From Macromonas bipunctata (lineage in GTDB: Bacteria; Pseudomonadota; Gammaproteobacteria; Burkholderiales; Burkholderiaceae_C): DNA of 64,000 bases. Both the position numbers and the translations under genes were made by a program. Of this stretch, positions 13,506-21,113 are shown in pieces. The notes below the pieces were generated by a model. That model was not told where the DNA came from. It saw nothing but the letters and a program-made list of their open reading frames with translations, and ran no database searches. Numbering within the stretch: the first letter of the stretch is position 1; each line of letters starts with the position of its first letter. Where the stretch lies: the NCBI RefSeq assembly GCF_002837135.1, contig NZ_NWBQ01000060.1, positions 1-64,000 on the forward strand, written 5' to 3'.

Positions 13506-15053
13506 TCAGGCGGCGCGTGCCTGCGGGTTCACCTTGAACGCCGACACCGCCGCCACCAGCCCATCCGCTTGCACACGCATGTTGCGTGCTGCCACAGCCG
13601 ACTCCTGCACCAACCCCACGTTTTGCTGCGTGGCCTGTTCCATCTCTTGAATGGTCTGGTTGACGTGCTCAATGCCATTGCGCTGCTCTTGGCTGGCACT
13701 GCTGATTTCACGCACCATGCCATTGACACGGGCAATCGCCTCCACAATGTTGTGCATGGTGGCACCCGCGTTTTGCACCAGACCAGAACCTTGCTCCACC
13801 GTTTGGGTACTGGCCACAATCAAGTCCTTGATCTCCTTGGCCGCAGCGGCGGTGCGTTGCGCCAGCGTGCGCACCTCGCTGGCCACCACCGCAAAACCGC
13901 GCCCTTGATCGCCCGCGCGGGCCGCTTCGACCGCCGCGTTCAACGCCAGAATGTTGGTCTGGAACGCAATACTGTCGATCACGTTGATGATCTCGGCAAT
14001 GCGGCGTGAGGATTCGGAAATGCCTTGCATCGTGACCACCACATCCTGCATCAAGCTACCCCCCTGGGCGGCCACGGCGGCCGCGTCGCCGGCCAACGTG
14101 TTGGCCTCGTGGGCGTATTCGGCGTTTTGGTGCACGGTGGTGTTGAGCTGCACCACGGTGGCTGTGGCTTGGCGCAAAGATTGGGTCTGCTGCTGCGTGC
14201 GCACCGACAGGTTCTCGTTGCCCGCATCCAGCTCAGCGCTGGTGCTGGCCACGGTTTCGGCGCTGCGGCGCACCCCCACCACCACGCGGGTCAAAGATTG
14301 TTCCATTTCAGACAGTGCCGTCATCAGCGGGGCAAACTCATCGCTTTGCCCATCCAAGGTGATGCCCATCAGGTTGCCATCACGCACCTGCTCCGCCACA
14401 CGGCGGCACACGCCAATGCGCTGACTCAAGGTGCTGCGCATCCACACAGCAAACCCCAGCAAAGCCGCCACAATCACCACCAACACCACCGTACCCAGTA
14501 CCAGATTGGTGTGGATCAAAGCTTTGATGCCGTTGATGTCGTTCGACAACCCCTGGGTTTGGTATTCCACCGTGCCCGCCAACACCTGCAACAAGGCGTT
14601 GCGGGCCGGAATGGTTTGGTCCACCAGGTAGGCAAATGCCTCTTCTTTTTGACCGTTCTGAATCAAACGCAGGTTGGCTTCGCCATGCCGCCAAAAGGCT
14701 TGCACCAAGCCGGGAACCGGTGCAAACCGTTGTCGTCCCTCATCGGTGTGCAATTTTTTTTCGTAGTCTCGCAACACACTGTCAATGTCACGGCGCTTTT
14801 GGGCAATGTCGTCCAATGCGGTTTGTTGTTCTTGTGGCGTGCGGGCCAAAATGCTATGGCGCAGTTACAGTGAAACCCGCGTGACATTGAGCTCCACCGC
14901 CGCCATAGCGCGCAACTGCGGCACCCGCACCGACTCGGCTTTGTCGGCCAACACCACGACGTGGTTCAACTGGATGTAATTCCACACCGCCATGCCCACC
15001 ATCATGATGGACAGCAGGCCAATGGTGAACATCAAGCGTTGAATGATGGTCAT
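13506..15053 (-). pseudogene. Methyl-accepting chemotaxis protein gene, interrupted by TAA at codon 63
   Basis: Reading from ATG 15053, preceded by AAGGAG, gives a standard chemoreceptor start: membrane segment, then a four-helix-bundle ligand region. At 14867-14865 the codon is TAA, after which the same frame continues ([14 protein letters not shown]) through a second membrane segment, HAMP and a full signalling domain with the hairpin-tip region [34 protein letters not shown]. The complete frame is 515 codons before the terminal stop, a normal length. A single C-to-T change (CAA, Gln, to TAA) explains the break. The first fragment would be a 62-residue membrane stub. A TTG at 14849 could restart translation but would lack the first membrane segment. 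The rest shows no decay, suggesting a recent mutation, a sequencing error or suppression. Confidence 0.85.
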
Positions 15054-15123
15054 TTTGTCTCCTTGTTTTGCAGGTTATGGTCGTTCACAGCAGTTGCACT
15101 GTGCAGGCCCCGTGCAAGGCAAC

Positions 15124-15155
15124 AAAAAACCCAGCTTCCGCGCTCGAAAACTGGG
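15124..15155 (-). terminator. Strong intrinsic terminator on minus strand
   Basis: Read on the minus strand, CCCAGTTTTC and GGAAGCTGGG form a 10-bp stem (two G-T pairs) around a 6-base loop, followed by six T (15129-15124). It would end transcription coming from the OsmC-like gene before the chemoreceptor gene. If so, the 8-bp repeat array lies in the 3' untranslated region of that transcript. Confidence 0.75.
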
Positions 15156-15204
15156 CCACACGCTTTTAAAAGACGGTTTTTTCGGAACTTTTGTGCAAGC
15201 TACG

Positions 15205-15323
15205 GCACGTCGGCACGTCGGCACGTCGGCACGTCGGCACGTCGGCACGTCGGCACGTCGGCACGTCGGCACGTCGGCACGTCGGCACGTCGGCACGTCG
15301 GCACGTCGGCACGTCGGCACGTC
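15205..15323. repeat. Tandem 8-bp repeat, 14.9 copies of GCACGTCG
   Basis: Fourteen exact copies of GCACGTCG run from 15205 to 15316, followed by seven further matching bases. The unit is not a multiple of three, so all six frames stay open and encode periodic 8-residue peptides (for example RHVGTSAR); nothing suggests these are real genes. The array sits in the only stretch longer than 300 bases without a coding region (15054-15395), between the minus-strand terminator at 15124-15155 and a hairpin at 15342-15370. Perfect identity of all units suggests recent slippage expansion. Confidence 0.97.
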
Positions 15324-15341
15324 AGAAACTCGGAAATTCAT

Positions 15342-15370
15342 GGGGAGGTATCAGACAATTGATACTCCCC
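15342..15370. other. Hairpin downstream of OsmC-like gene
   Basis: GGGGA-(G)-GTATCA and TGATACTCCCC form an 11-bp stem with one bulged base and a 6-base loop, 26 bases after the stop of the OsmC-like gene on the minus strand. No T tract follows on either strand. It may protect the 3' end or aid termination; it borders the repeat array. Confidence 0.5.
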
Positions 15371-15395
15371 ATTGTACGCAGCGCAGACTGTGCGC

Positions 15396-15845
15396 TCAAG
15401 CTTCGATCAAATCAAAACTGGTGGTGATGTCGGCGGTTTTGCCCAGCATGATGCTGGCCGAGCAGTATTTGTCGTGGCTCATGGCAATGGCGCGCTCCAC
15501 CGCTGCCGCAGGGATGCCCTTGCCGGTGACGGTAAAGTGCATGTGGATTTTCGTGAACACCTTGGGGTCGGTGTCGGCGCGTTCGCTGGTGAGCTTGACG
15601 CTGCAGCCGCGCACGTCGTGGCGGCCACGCTTGAGGATCAGCACCACGTCGTAGGCGGTGCAGCCGCCGGTGCCTGCCAGCACGGTTTCCATCGGGCGCG
15701 GGGCCAGGTTGGCGCCGCCGTTTTCGGGTTTGGCCGCATCGGGCGCGCCGTCCATCGTCAGGGTGTGGCCGCTGCCGGTTTCGGCCACAAAACCCATGTG
15801 GGAGCGGGTACCGGCAGCGCCGGTCCAGGTCACGGTACATTCCAT
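15396..15845 (-). CDS. OsmC/Ohr-family protein
   Basis: A 149-residue protein of the OsmC superfamily, small dimeric peroxidases that reduce organic hydroperoxides with two cysteines. Both expected cysteines are present, in GTGGCTAYDV (about residue 62) and HDKYCSASIM (about 128). The overall sequence fits the YhfA-type branch, whose physiological role is less clear than that of Ohr. Expression is monocistronic by context: the sRNA promoter region lies upstream and diverges, a hairpin and a terminator follow. A 15-base inverted repeat at 15871-15885 lies 26 bases before its ATG. Confidence 0.88.
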   Translation of the reverse strand: MECTVTWTGAAGTRSHMGFVAETGSGHTLTMDGAPDAAKPENGGANLAPRPMETVLAGTGGCTAYDVVLILKRGRHDVRGCSVKLTSERADTDPKVFTKIHMHFTVTGKGIPAAAVERAIAMSHDKYCSASIMLGKTADITTSFDLIEA

Positions 15846-15870
15846 CGCAAATCCTTGTTACACAAAATCA

Positions 15871-15885
15871 TGTTGCAACGCAACA
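15871..15885. promoter_or_regulatory. Inverted repeat TGTTGC-AAC-GCAACA, candidate operator
   Basis: Perfect 6-base arms separated by three bases overlap the -35 hexamer of the plus-strand promoter at 15873 and sit just upstream of the minus-strand OsmC-like gene. A dimeric regulator bound here could control both directions. The motif does not match a consensus I can name. Confidence 0.4.
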
Positions 15886-15901
15886 AATCAGGGTTTATAC
15901 T
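15873..15901 (+). promoter_or_regulatory. Sigma-70 promoter, TTGCAA-17-TATACT
   Basis: The -35 hexamer TTGCAA (15873-15878) and -10 hexamer TATACT (15896-15901) are separated by exactly 17 bases. Transcription would start near 15908, about 176 bases before the ilvA ATG and 105 bases before a strong terminator. It is the clearest plus-strand promoter of the region. Confidence 0.7.
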
Positions 15902-15907
15902 AACGTC

Positions 15908-16047
15908 ATTGCATGCAAGCGGGTTACTGTAACGGTTCTTGCCCCCTTGCATTGCAGGCTGGAGTTTTCCAGCGTTGCCAGTTGTCTCCTCTGCCCTCTA
16001 TGGGTGGTTATATGCCCGGACCAGTTTATGTGTCCGGGCTTTTTTTT
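15908..16047 (+). ncRNA. Candidate small RNA or terminated leader upstream of ilvA
   Basis: About 140 bases bounded by a good promoter and a strong intrinsic terminator, with no convincing coding region. Visible structure: a palindrome TTGCATGCAA at the 5' end, a small hairpin CTGGA-GTTT-TCCAG in the middle, then an unpaired-looking pyrimidine stretch TCTCCTCTGCCCTC, then the terminator stem. The stretch CTCCT is complementary to Shine-Dalgarno sequences, a feature of several known trans-acting small RNAs. I do not recognise a known family; it lacks the hallmarks of 6S, SRP and tmRNA. The alternative is an ilvA leader with attenuation. Confidence 0.55.
16014..16047 (+). terminator. Intrinsic terminator, perfect 8-bp stem plus T8
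   Basis: GCCCGGAC (16014-16021) and GTCCGGGC (16032-16039) pair perfectly around a 10-base loop and are followed by eight T. It lies 37 bases before the ilvA ATG, so it either ends the small RNA or works as an attenuator for ilvA. Confidence 0.88.
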
Positions 16048-16083
16048 GCCGGTACTGTTGCCGGTAGGCTGTACCATTTGCCC

Positions 16084-17673
16084 ATGTCACGCCACACGCC
16101 CTCTTGCCACGCCGACGCGTCGGCCCCCATCACCCCCGCCGATTACCTGAAGAAAGTCCTGACCGCCCGCGTGTACGACGTGGCCATCGAGTCCGACCTG
16201 CAACCGGCGCGCCACCTCAGCCAGCGCCTGCACAACAAAATCCTGCTCAAGCGCGAGGACCAGCAGCCCGTGTTCAGCTTCAAGCTGCGCGGTGCGTACA
16301 ACAAGCTGGCACACCTGACCCCCGAACAACTGGCCAAAGGCGTGATTTGCGCCTCGGCGGGCAACCACGCACAGGGCGTGTCGCTGGGCGCGCGCAAGCT
16401 GGGCACGCGGGCCGTGATTGTGATGCCCACCACCACGCCGCAGCTCAAGATTGATGCCGTCAAGAGCTTTGGCGGCGAAGTGGTGCTGTTTGGTGAGAGC
16501 TATTCCGACGCTTACGCCCATTCGCTCAAGCTGGAACAGGAACAAGGCCTGACCTTCGTCCACCCGTTCGACGACCCGTACGTGATTGCAGGCCAGGGCA
16601 CGATTGCGATGGAAATTTTGCGCCAACTGCAACGCCTGGGCTCCGATAGGCTGGACGCGGTGTTTGTGGCGATTGGCGGTGGTGGCCTAATTGCGGGCGT
16701 GGCCAATTACATCAAGGCCGTGCGCCCCGAGATCAAGGTCATTGGTGTGCAGATGAAAGACTCCGATGCCATGATGCAATCGGTGGCAGCGGGTGAGCGT
16801 GTCACGCTGCCCGACGTGGGCCTGTTCAGCGATGGCACCGCAGTGAAGTTGGTGGGCGAAGAAACTTTCCGCATCAGCCAGGAGTTGGTGGACGACTTCA
16901 TGGCCGTGGACACCGACGCGGTGTGCGCCGCTATCAAGGACGTGTTTGTCGATACCCGCAGCATTGTGGAACCCGCCGGAGCGATGGCGGTGGCGGCCAT
17001 CAAGCAGTATGTGGCCACGCACAAAACCAAGGGCGAGACCTACGCCGCCATCCTGTGCGGCGCCAACATGAACTTTGACCGCCTGCGCTTTGTGGCCGAA
17101 CGCGCCGAAGTGGGCGAAGAACGCGAAGCCCTGTTTGCCGTGACGCTGCCCGAGGAACGCGGCAGCTTTAGGCGTTTTCTGGAAACGATCGCCAACCTGG
17201 CCGGGGGCGCGCGCAGCGTCACCGAATTCAACTACCGCATCAGCCAAGCGCAACTGGCGCACGTGTTCATTGGCCTGACCACACACGGCAGGGGCGAAAG
17301 CACCAAGATCGCCACCAGCTTCGAGCAACAGGGCTTTGCCACGCTGGACTTGACGCAGGACGATCTGGCCCAAGAACACTTGCGGCACATGGTGGGCGGG
17401 CATTCGCCGCTGGCGCAAGATGAGCGCCTGCTGCGCTTTACCTTCCCCGAGCGCCCCGGTGCGTTGCTCAAATTTTTGAGCCTGATGCGCCCGAACTGGA
17501 ACATCAGCCTGTTCCACTACCGCAACCAGGGCGCGGACTATGGCCGCATTCTGGTGGGGTTGCAAGTGCCACCCAGCGACGATGCGGCATTCCAGGAGTT
17601 TCTGGCGGCGCTGGACTACCCGTGGGTGGAAGAAACGCACAACCCGGCGTACCGCCTGTTCCTCAAGACCTGA
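16084..17673 (+). CDS. ilvA: Threonine ammonia-lyase, biosynthetic
   Basis: A 529-residue PLP enzyme converting threonine to 2-oxobutanoate and ammonia, the committed step to isoleucine. The PLP-binding lysine is K67 in VFSFKLRGAYNK, and the glycine-rich phosphate loop is IGGGGLIAG. The C-terminal third contains two ACT-like regulatory repeats, starting near FAVTLPEERGSF and RFTFPERPGALL, as in the long, isoleucine-inhibited form. ATG 16084 follows the terminator, so the start is well constrained and the gene needs read-through or a promoter within 16048-16083. cobS starts eight bases after the stop. Confidence 0.95.
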   Translation: MSRHTPSCHADASAPITPADYLKKVLTARVYDVAIESDLQPARHLSQRLHNKILLKREDQQPVFSFKLRGAYNKLAHLTPEQLAKGVICASAGNHAQGVSLGARKLGTRAVIVMPTTTPQLKIDAVKSFGGEVVLFGESYSDAYAHSLKLEQEQGLTFVHPFDDPYVIAGQGTIAMEILRQLQRLGSDRLDAVFVAIGGGGLIAGVANYIKAVRPEIKVIGVQMKDSDAMMQSVAAGERVTLPDVGLFSDGTAVKLVGEETFRISQELVDDFMAVDTDAVCAAIKDVFVDTRSIVEPAGAMAVAAIKQYVATHKTKGETYAAILCGANMNFDRLRFVAERAEVGEEREALFAVTLPEERGSFRRFLETIANLAGGARSVTEFNYRISQAQLAHVFIGLTTHGRGESTKIATSFEQQGFATLDLTQDDLAQEHLRHMVGGHSPLAQDERLLRFTFPERPGALLKFLSLMRPNWNISLFHYRNQGADYGRILVGLQVPPSDDAAFQEFLAALDYPWVEETHNPAYRLFLKT

Positions 17674-17681
17674 ACGCCCGC

Positions 17682-18530
17682 ATGCAGGGACTCAAGCACT
17701 TTCTGCTGGCGTTGCAGTTTTTCACGCGCATCCCGGTCACGGGCGCGCTGGCGGCTTGGGTCGGCTACAGCCCCGCCATGTTGCGCGCCAGCACGGCGCA
17801 CTTTCCGGCCGTGGGCGCGGTGGTGGGCACCGTGGCGGCGGGCGTGTACGCGCTGCTGTGCCTGCATCTGCCCTCGGCGGTGGGGGTGACGCTGGTGGCG
17901 GCGGTGTTGAGTACCGTGGCCACAGTGCTGGTCACGGGCGGCTTCCACGAGGACGGGCTGGCCGACCTGAGCGATGGCCTGGGCGGCAGTTACAGCCGCG
18001 AGCGCGCGCTGGAAATCATGAAAGATTCGCGTGTCGGCGCTTTTGGTGCCATGGCACTGGTGCTGGCGCTGCTGGCCAAGGTGGCGCTGCTGGCGTTGCT
18101 GGGGCAGGTGTCGCTGGCCAGCGCGGTGCTGGCGTTGTGGCTGGGGCATGTGGTATCGCGCACTTGGCCGCTGCTGACCATACGTGGTTTGCCCCACGTG
18201 GGGGATGTGGCGGGCAGCAAATCCAAACCGCTGGCGGATCAAATCTCCGGCCCGGTGTTGGCCACGGCACTGGCATGGTGCGCCGCCGCCGTGGCGCTGG
18301 CGTGGTGGGCACTGTCGGCCTTGCCACCCCATTGGCTCGGCGGCTTGGTGCAAGGCGAACGCTGGCCCGAGGTGCTGGCCAGTGGTTTGCTGGGCTCGGG
18401 CGCAGGCTGGGCGCTGGTGCATTGGCGCTTGCAGCGCCGCTTGCAGGGCTTTACCGGCGATGGGCTGGGTGCGGTGCAGCAAATGAGCGAAATCGGCTTC
18501 TACCTGGGCGTGGCCCTGGCACTGGGCTGA
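17682..18530 (+). CDS. cobS: Adenosylcobinamide-GDP ribazoletransferase
   Basis: A 282-residue integral membrane enzyme joining adenosylcobinamide-GDP and alpha-ribazole in the final assembly of cobalamin. The family signature GGFHEDGLADLSDGLGG lies near residues 86-102, and several hydrophobic helices follow. The ATG at 17682 gives the usual N-terminus (LLALQFFTRIPV). It is followed after two bases by cobC. No other cobalamin genes are in the window. Confidence 0.95.
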   Translation: MQGLKHFLLALQFFTRIPVTGALAAWVGYSPAMLRASTAHFPAVGAVVGTVAAGVYALLCLHLPSAVGVTLVAAVLSTVATVLVTGGFHEDGLADLSDGLGGSYSRERALEIMKDSRVGAFGAMALVLALLAKVALLALLGQVSLASAVLALWLGHVVSRTWPLLTIRGLPHVGDVAGSKSKPLADQISGPVLATALAWCAAAVALAWWALSALPPHWLGGLVQGERWPEVLASGLLGSGAGWALVHWRLQRRLQGFTGDGLGAVQQMSEIGFYLGVALALG

Positions 18531-18532
18531 TA

Positions 18533-19177
18533 GTGCCGCCGCCCGCTGAACTCGAACTGTGGCTGGTGCGGCACGCACGGCCTGTGATCGCCCCCGGCAT
18601 CTGCTACGGCAGCACCGACGTGGCCGCCGATGCGGAACATACCGCACAGAGCGCCGCCCGCTTGTGGCGGGCGCTCAACGCCCAAAGCGCATCGGGCAAC
18701 ACCACCGAACACATCCCGTGGCAGGTGTGGGCCTCGCCACTGCAACGGGCACAAACCCTGGCGCAGGCCCTGCACGCCGCATCGGGCCACACCCTGCACT
18801 GGCACACCGACGCACGGCTGGCCGAGATGGACTTTGGCACTTGGGAAGGCCGCGCTTGGGCCGAATTGGGTGCCGATGCCTTTGCACCGTGGATGGCCGA
18901 CTTTGCCCACCACCGCGTGGGCGGTGGCGACAGCGTGGCGCATTTCATGGCCCGCGTGGGGCAGGCGTGGCAACACGCGCTGCAACAGTGCCACGCACAG
19001 GGCCACACCCGCGCCATCTGGCTGACGCACGCCGGCGTGATCCGTGCCATGCGGCTATGTCACCAGGGCATCACCTGCCCCGCCAGCGCACAGGACTGGC
19101 CCGCCGACGCACCCGGCTATGGCGAGTGGACGGTGTTGCACTTCAACGTGGCAGGGGCGGCAGGCTCAGGCGCGTGA
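18533..19177 (+). CDS. cobC: Alpha-ribazole phosphatase (histidine phosphatase family)
   Basis: A 214-residue histidine phosphatase starting at GTG 18533, two bases after cobS. The catalytic motif is LVRHARP near residue 12, and the second histidine is in LTHAGVIR near 167; EMDFGTWEGRAW is the conserved middle block. Next to cobS, removal of the 5'-phosphate of alpha-ribazole phosphate (or adenosylcobalamin phosphate) is the expected role. Its last 35 bases overlap the 3' end of convergent gspC. Confidence 0.85.
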   Translation: MPPPAELELWLVRHARPVIAPGICYGSTDVAADAEHTAQSAARLWRALNAQSASGNTTEHIPWQVWASPLQRAQTLAQALHAASGHTLHWHTDARLAEMDFGTWEGRAWAELGADAFAPWMADFAHHRVGGGDSVAHFMARVGQAWQHALQQCHAQGHTRAIWLTHAGVIRAMRLCHQGITCPASAQDWPADAPGYGEWTVLHFNVAGAAGSGA

Positions 19178-19595
19178 CGGCGGGGCCGCCGGGCTGCGCT
19201 ACCAATGTGGCGTCGCGCGCACCCAAGGCGCCCAACCATACGCCATCGGCCACAACAGCGCCAACGCGGTAGGCCTTAGCGGGTTGGCCGTTGGTGGCGA
19301 TCAGGGCCAGACCAGCGCCGTTGCGGTCACGCACCACGCCCAGCAGCACATGGTTGGATGCCGTAGCGGCGGGCGCGGTCGCCAGCGTGGCGGTGGAAGA
19401 TACCCCCAGGCCGCGCGCCACCCCATCGGTCTCCACCGCCAAGCGCTGCGCCGCCACCAGCGGCACCGGCTCGGGCGGGGTCTGGCCCCACCAGCGCCAG
19501 CCCCAGTGCGCCAGCGACAAGCCCACGCCCAACCACAGCAGCATCGCCCCCCACGTAGGGGGCGCTGGCAAACGGCGGGCGACAACAGTTGGCAT
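19143..19595 (-). CDS. gspC: Type II secretion inner-membrane protein GspC, short form
   Basis: A 150-residue bitopic protein: a membrane segment at about 15-35, a periplasmic linker, then a homology-region-like domain (NHVLLGVVRDRNGAGLALIATNGQPAKAY) of the type that binds the secretin GspD. It ends without the PDZ domain found in many GspC proteins of about 270 residues. The start at 19595 is chosen because MPTVVARRL leads directly to the membrane helix. It diverges from gspG with 73 bases between them, and its end overlaps cobC. Confidence 0.78.
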   Translation of the reverse strand: MPTVVARRLPAPPTWGAMLLWLGVGLSLAHWGWRWWGQTPPEPVPLVAAQRLAVETDGVARGLGVSSTATLATAPAATASNHVLLGVVRDRNGAGLALIATNGQPAKAYRVGAVVADGVWLGALGARDATLVAQPGGPAVTRLSLPPLPR

Positions 19596-19630
19596 GGTGA
19601 TCAAAAAGAAAGCGCCGCCAGCACACACAG

Positions 19631-19642
19631 GCCGGCGCCGGC
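19631..19642. promoter_or_regulatory. 12-bp palindrome GCCGGCGCCGGC between gspC and gspG
   Basis: A perfect palindrome in the 73-base divergent intergenic region of the secretion locus. A TATGAT hexamer follows 13 bases downstream toward gspG and could be its -10. Palindromes arise easily in high-GC DNA, so operator function is only a possibility. Confidence 0.25.
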
Positions 19643-19668
19643 ACGGCGTGATCGTATGATAGCCGCCC

Positions 19669-20151
19669 ATGCGCTTGACCTACTTTTCCCTTCCCGACCT
19701 GCCCCGTTCGCGGCCGCGGCGCCGCCTGGCTGGCAGCACCCCGCGCCAGCGCGGCTTTACCCTGATCGAGCTGATGGTGATTCTGGTCATCATTGGCACC
19801 CTGGCGGCGCTGATCGTACCCAACGTGCTCGACCGCGCCGACGAGGCACGTACCACCGCGGCCCGCACCGATGTCAACAACCTGATGCAGGCGCTCAAGC
19901 TGTACCGGCTCGACAACCAACGCTACCCCAGCACCGAACAAGGCCTGCAAGCTCTGGTGACACAGCCCACCAGCGGGCCGCAACCGCTGAAGTGGCGGCC
20001 CTACCTGGACAAGCTGCCCACCGACCCCTGGGGCCGTCCGTACCAATACCTCAATCCGGGCGTGCATGGCCCGGTGGATGTGCTGTCACTGGGCGCCGAT
20101 GGCCAGCCGGGCGGCGAAGGCGATGCCGCCGATGTCGGGAGCTGGCAATAA
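19669..20151 (+). CDS. gspG: Major pseudopilin GspG
   Basis: A 160-residue pseudopilin, the main subunit of the type II secretion pseudopilus. The leader has a basic stretch ending in RG, cleaved before F30 (G29/FTLIE), with the conserved Glu at +5 (E34), followed by a 20-residue hydrophobic helix. The C-terminal domain has the GspG-type calcium-site region (LDKLPTDPWGRPYQYLNPG). The leader of 29 residues is longer than usual, so a later start is possible, though no ATG lies between. The gene opens the operon running to gspF; the stop abuts the start of gspH. Confidence 0.93.
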   Translation: MRLTYFSLPDLPRSRPRRRLAGSTPRQRGFTLIELMVILVIIGTLAALIVPNVLDRADEARTTAARTDVNNLMQALKLYRLDNQRYPSTEQGLQALVTQPTSGPQPLKWRPYLDKLPTDPWGRPYQYLNPGVHGPVDVLSLGADGQPGGEGDAADVGSWQ

Positions 20152-20679
20152 TTGCGGCTGCACCCAAGTCGGTGGCCACGCCAACCACACGCAGGGGCGC
20201 ATCACCGGGCAGCACGCGGCTTTACGCTGATTGAGCTGCTGGTGGTGCTGCTGATCCTGGCCGTGGCCAGCAGCGGCGTCGGGCTGGCGTTGCACGACAC
20301 CGAACACGATGTGCTGGAGCGCGAAGCCTTACGCCTGAGCAGCCTGCTGGAAGCGGCACGGGCACAGTCGCGCGCCACAGGCATCACGCTGCATTGGCGC
20401 AGCACCGCGCAGGGCTTTGAGTTTGTCGATGCCAACGGTCAGCCCCTGGCCAACGATCCCAGCTTGCAGGCGCCACGGCACTGGCCCAATCCGGATTTGC
20501 AAGTGGACGTGGTGCGCCCCGCCAACGCCCCGCAACTGCTGCTGGGGCCAGAGCCCTTGCTGCCCGCCCAGACGGTGCGGCTGCGACTGAACGGGCGCTC
20601 GGTGCTGGTCCACAGCGACGGGTTTTCGCCCTTTGCGGTGGGTGGCGGTGACACGCCCGCCAGCGCCAACACGCCATGA
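20152..20679 (+). CDS. gspH: Minor pseudopilin GspH
   Basis: A 175-residue pseudopilin starting at TTG 20152. The start is forced: the gspG stop is the codon immediately before in the same frame, and no ATG or GTG lies between it and the RG/FTLIE cleavage site (G23/F24, E28). After the hydrophobic helix comes a GspH-like beta-domain (ALRLSSLLEAARAQSRATG). It belongs to the pseudopilus tip with GspI, J and K. The stop overlaps the ATG of gspI. Confidence 0.85.
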   Translation: MRLHPSRWPRQPHAGAHHRAARGFTLIELLVVLLILAVASSGVGLALHDTEHDVLEREALRLSSLLEAARAQSRATGITLHWRSTAQGFEFVDANGQPLANDPSLQAPRHWPNPDLQVDVVRPANAPQLLLGPEPLLPAQTVRLRLNGRSVLVHSDGFSPFAVGGGDTPASANTP

Positions 20680-21113
20680 CGACGGCCAGCACCCCAACAC
20701 GGGACACTTGTGCCAGCCCGCTCGCACCAACAGCACCGGTACCGGCACAGCAAGGCTTCACCCTGATTGAAGTGCTGGTGGCGCTGGCCATCGTCGGCAT
20801 CACCCTGACCGCCGGACTGCAAGCCACCGGTGCGCTGACGCGCCACGCCGAACGCCAGCGCCTGCAATGGCTGGCCCAGCTGTGCGCCGACAACGCCCTG
20901 GTGCAAGTGCGGCTGGCCACGCAGATGCCCCCCATTGGGCGCAACAGCAGCAACTGCGAACAGGCCGGACACACGCTGGAGGTGGTGCAGGACGTGTCGC
21001 CCACGCCCAACCCCAGTTTTAGGCGCGTGGTGACGCAAGTCCACACCGGTGCCGACAGCGACGATGGCCGTCGGCTGCTGCTGCAACTGTCCACCGTGGT
21101 GGGGCGGTATTGA
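20676..21113 (+). CDS. gspI: Minor pseudopilin GspI
   Basis: A 145-residue pseudopilin. Cleavage is predicted between G27 and F28 (QQG/FTLIEVLVALAI) with Glu +5 at E32; the residue before Gly is Gln rather than the usual Arg or Lys. A compact GspI domain follows (LQWLAQLCADNALVQVRL). It overlaps gspH by four bases (ATGA) and gspJ by one, consistent with stoichiometric tip-complex production. Confidence 0.9.
   Translation: MTTASTPTRDTCASPLAPTAPVPAQQGFTLIEVLVALAIVGITLTAGLQATGALTRHAERQRLQWLAQLCADNALVQVRLATQMPPIGRNSSNCEQAGHTLEVVQDVSPTPNPSFRRVVTQVHTGADSDDGRRLLLQLSTVVGRY

Noticed and set aside
15205-15323. CRISPR array
   Set aside because: Units are 8 bp and contiguous, without spacers or cas genes.
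15043-15654. Periodic proteins (RHVGTSAR and RADVPTCR repeats) across the tandem array
   Set aside because: The 8-bp unit keeps every frame open by arithmetic. No ribosome-binding site or homology-like sequence supports translation.
15908-16047. 6S RNA, SRP RNA or a known riboswitch
   Set aside because: The long bulged double helix of 6S and the GGUCAGG-GGAAGCAGC core of SRP RNA are missing, and I see no aptamer consensus.
20086-20307. Small antisense reading frame at the gspG/gspH junction
   Set aside because: It overlaps two pseudopilin genes and has no start signal.
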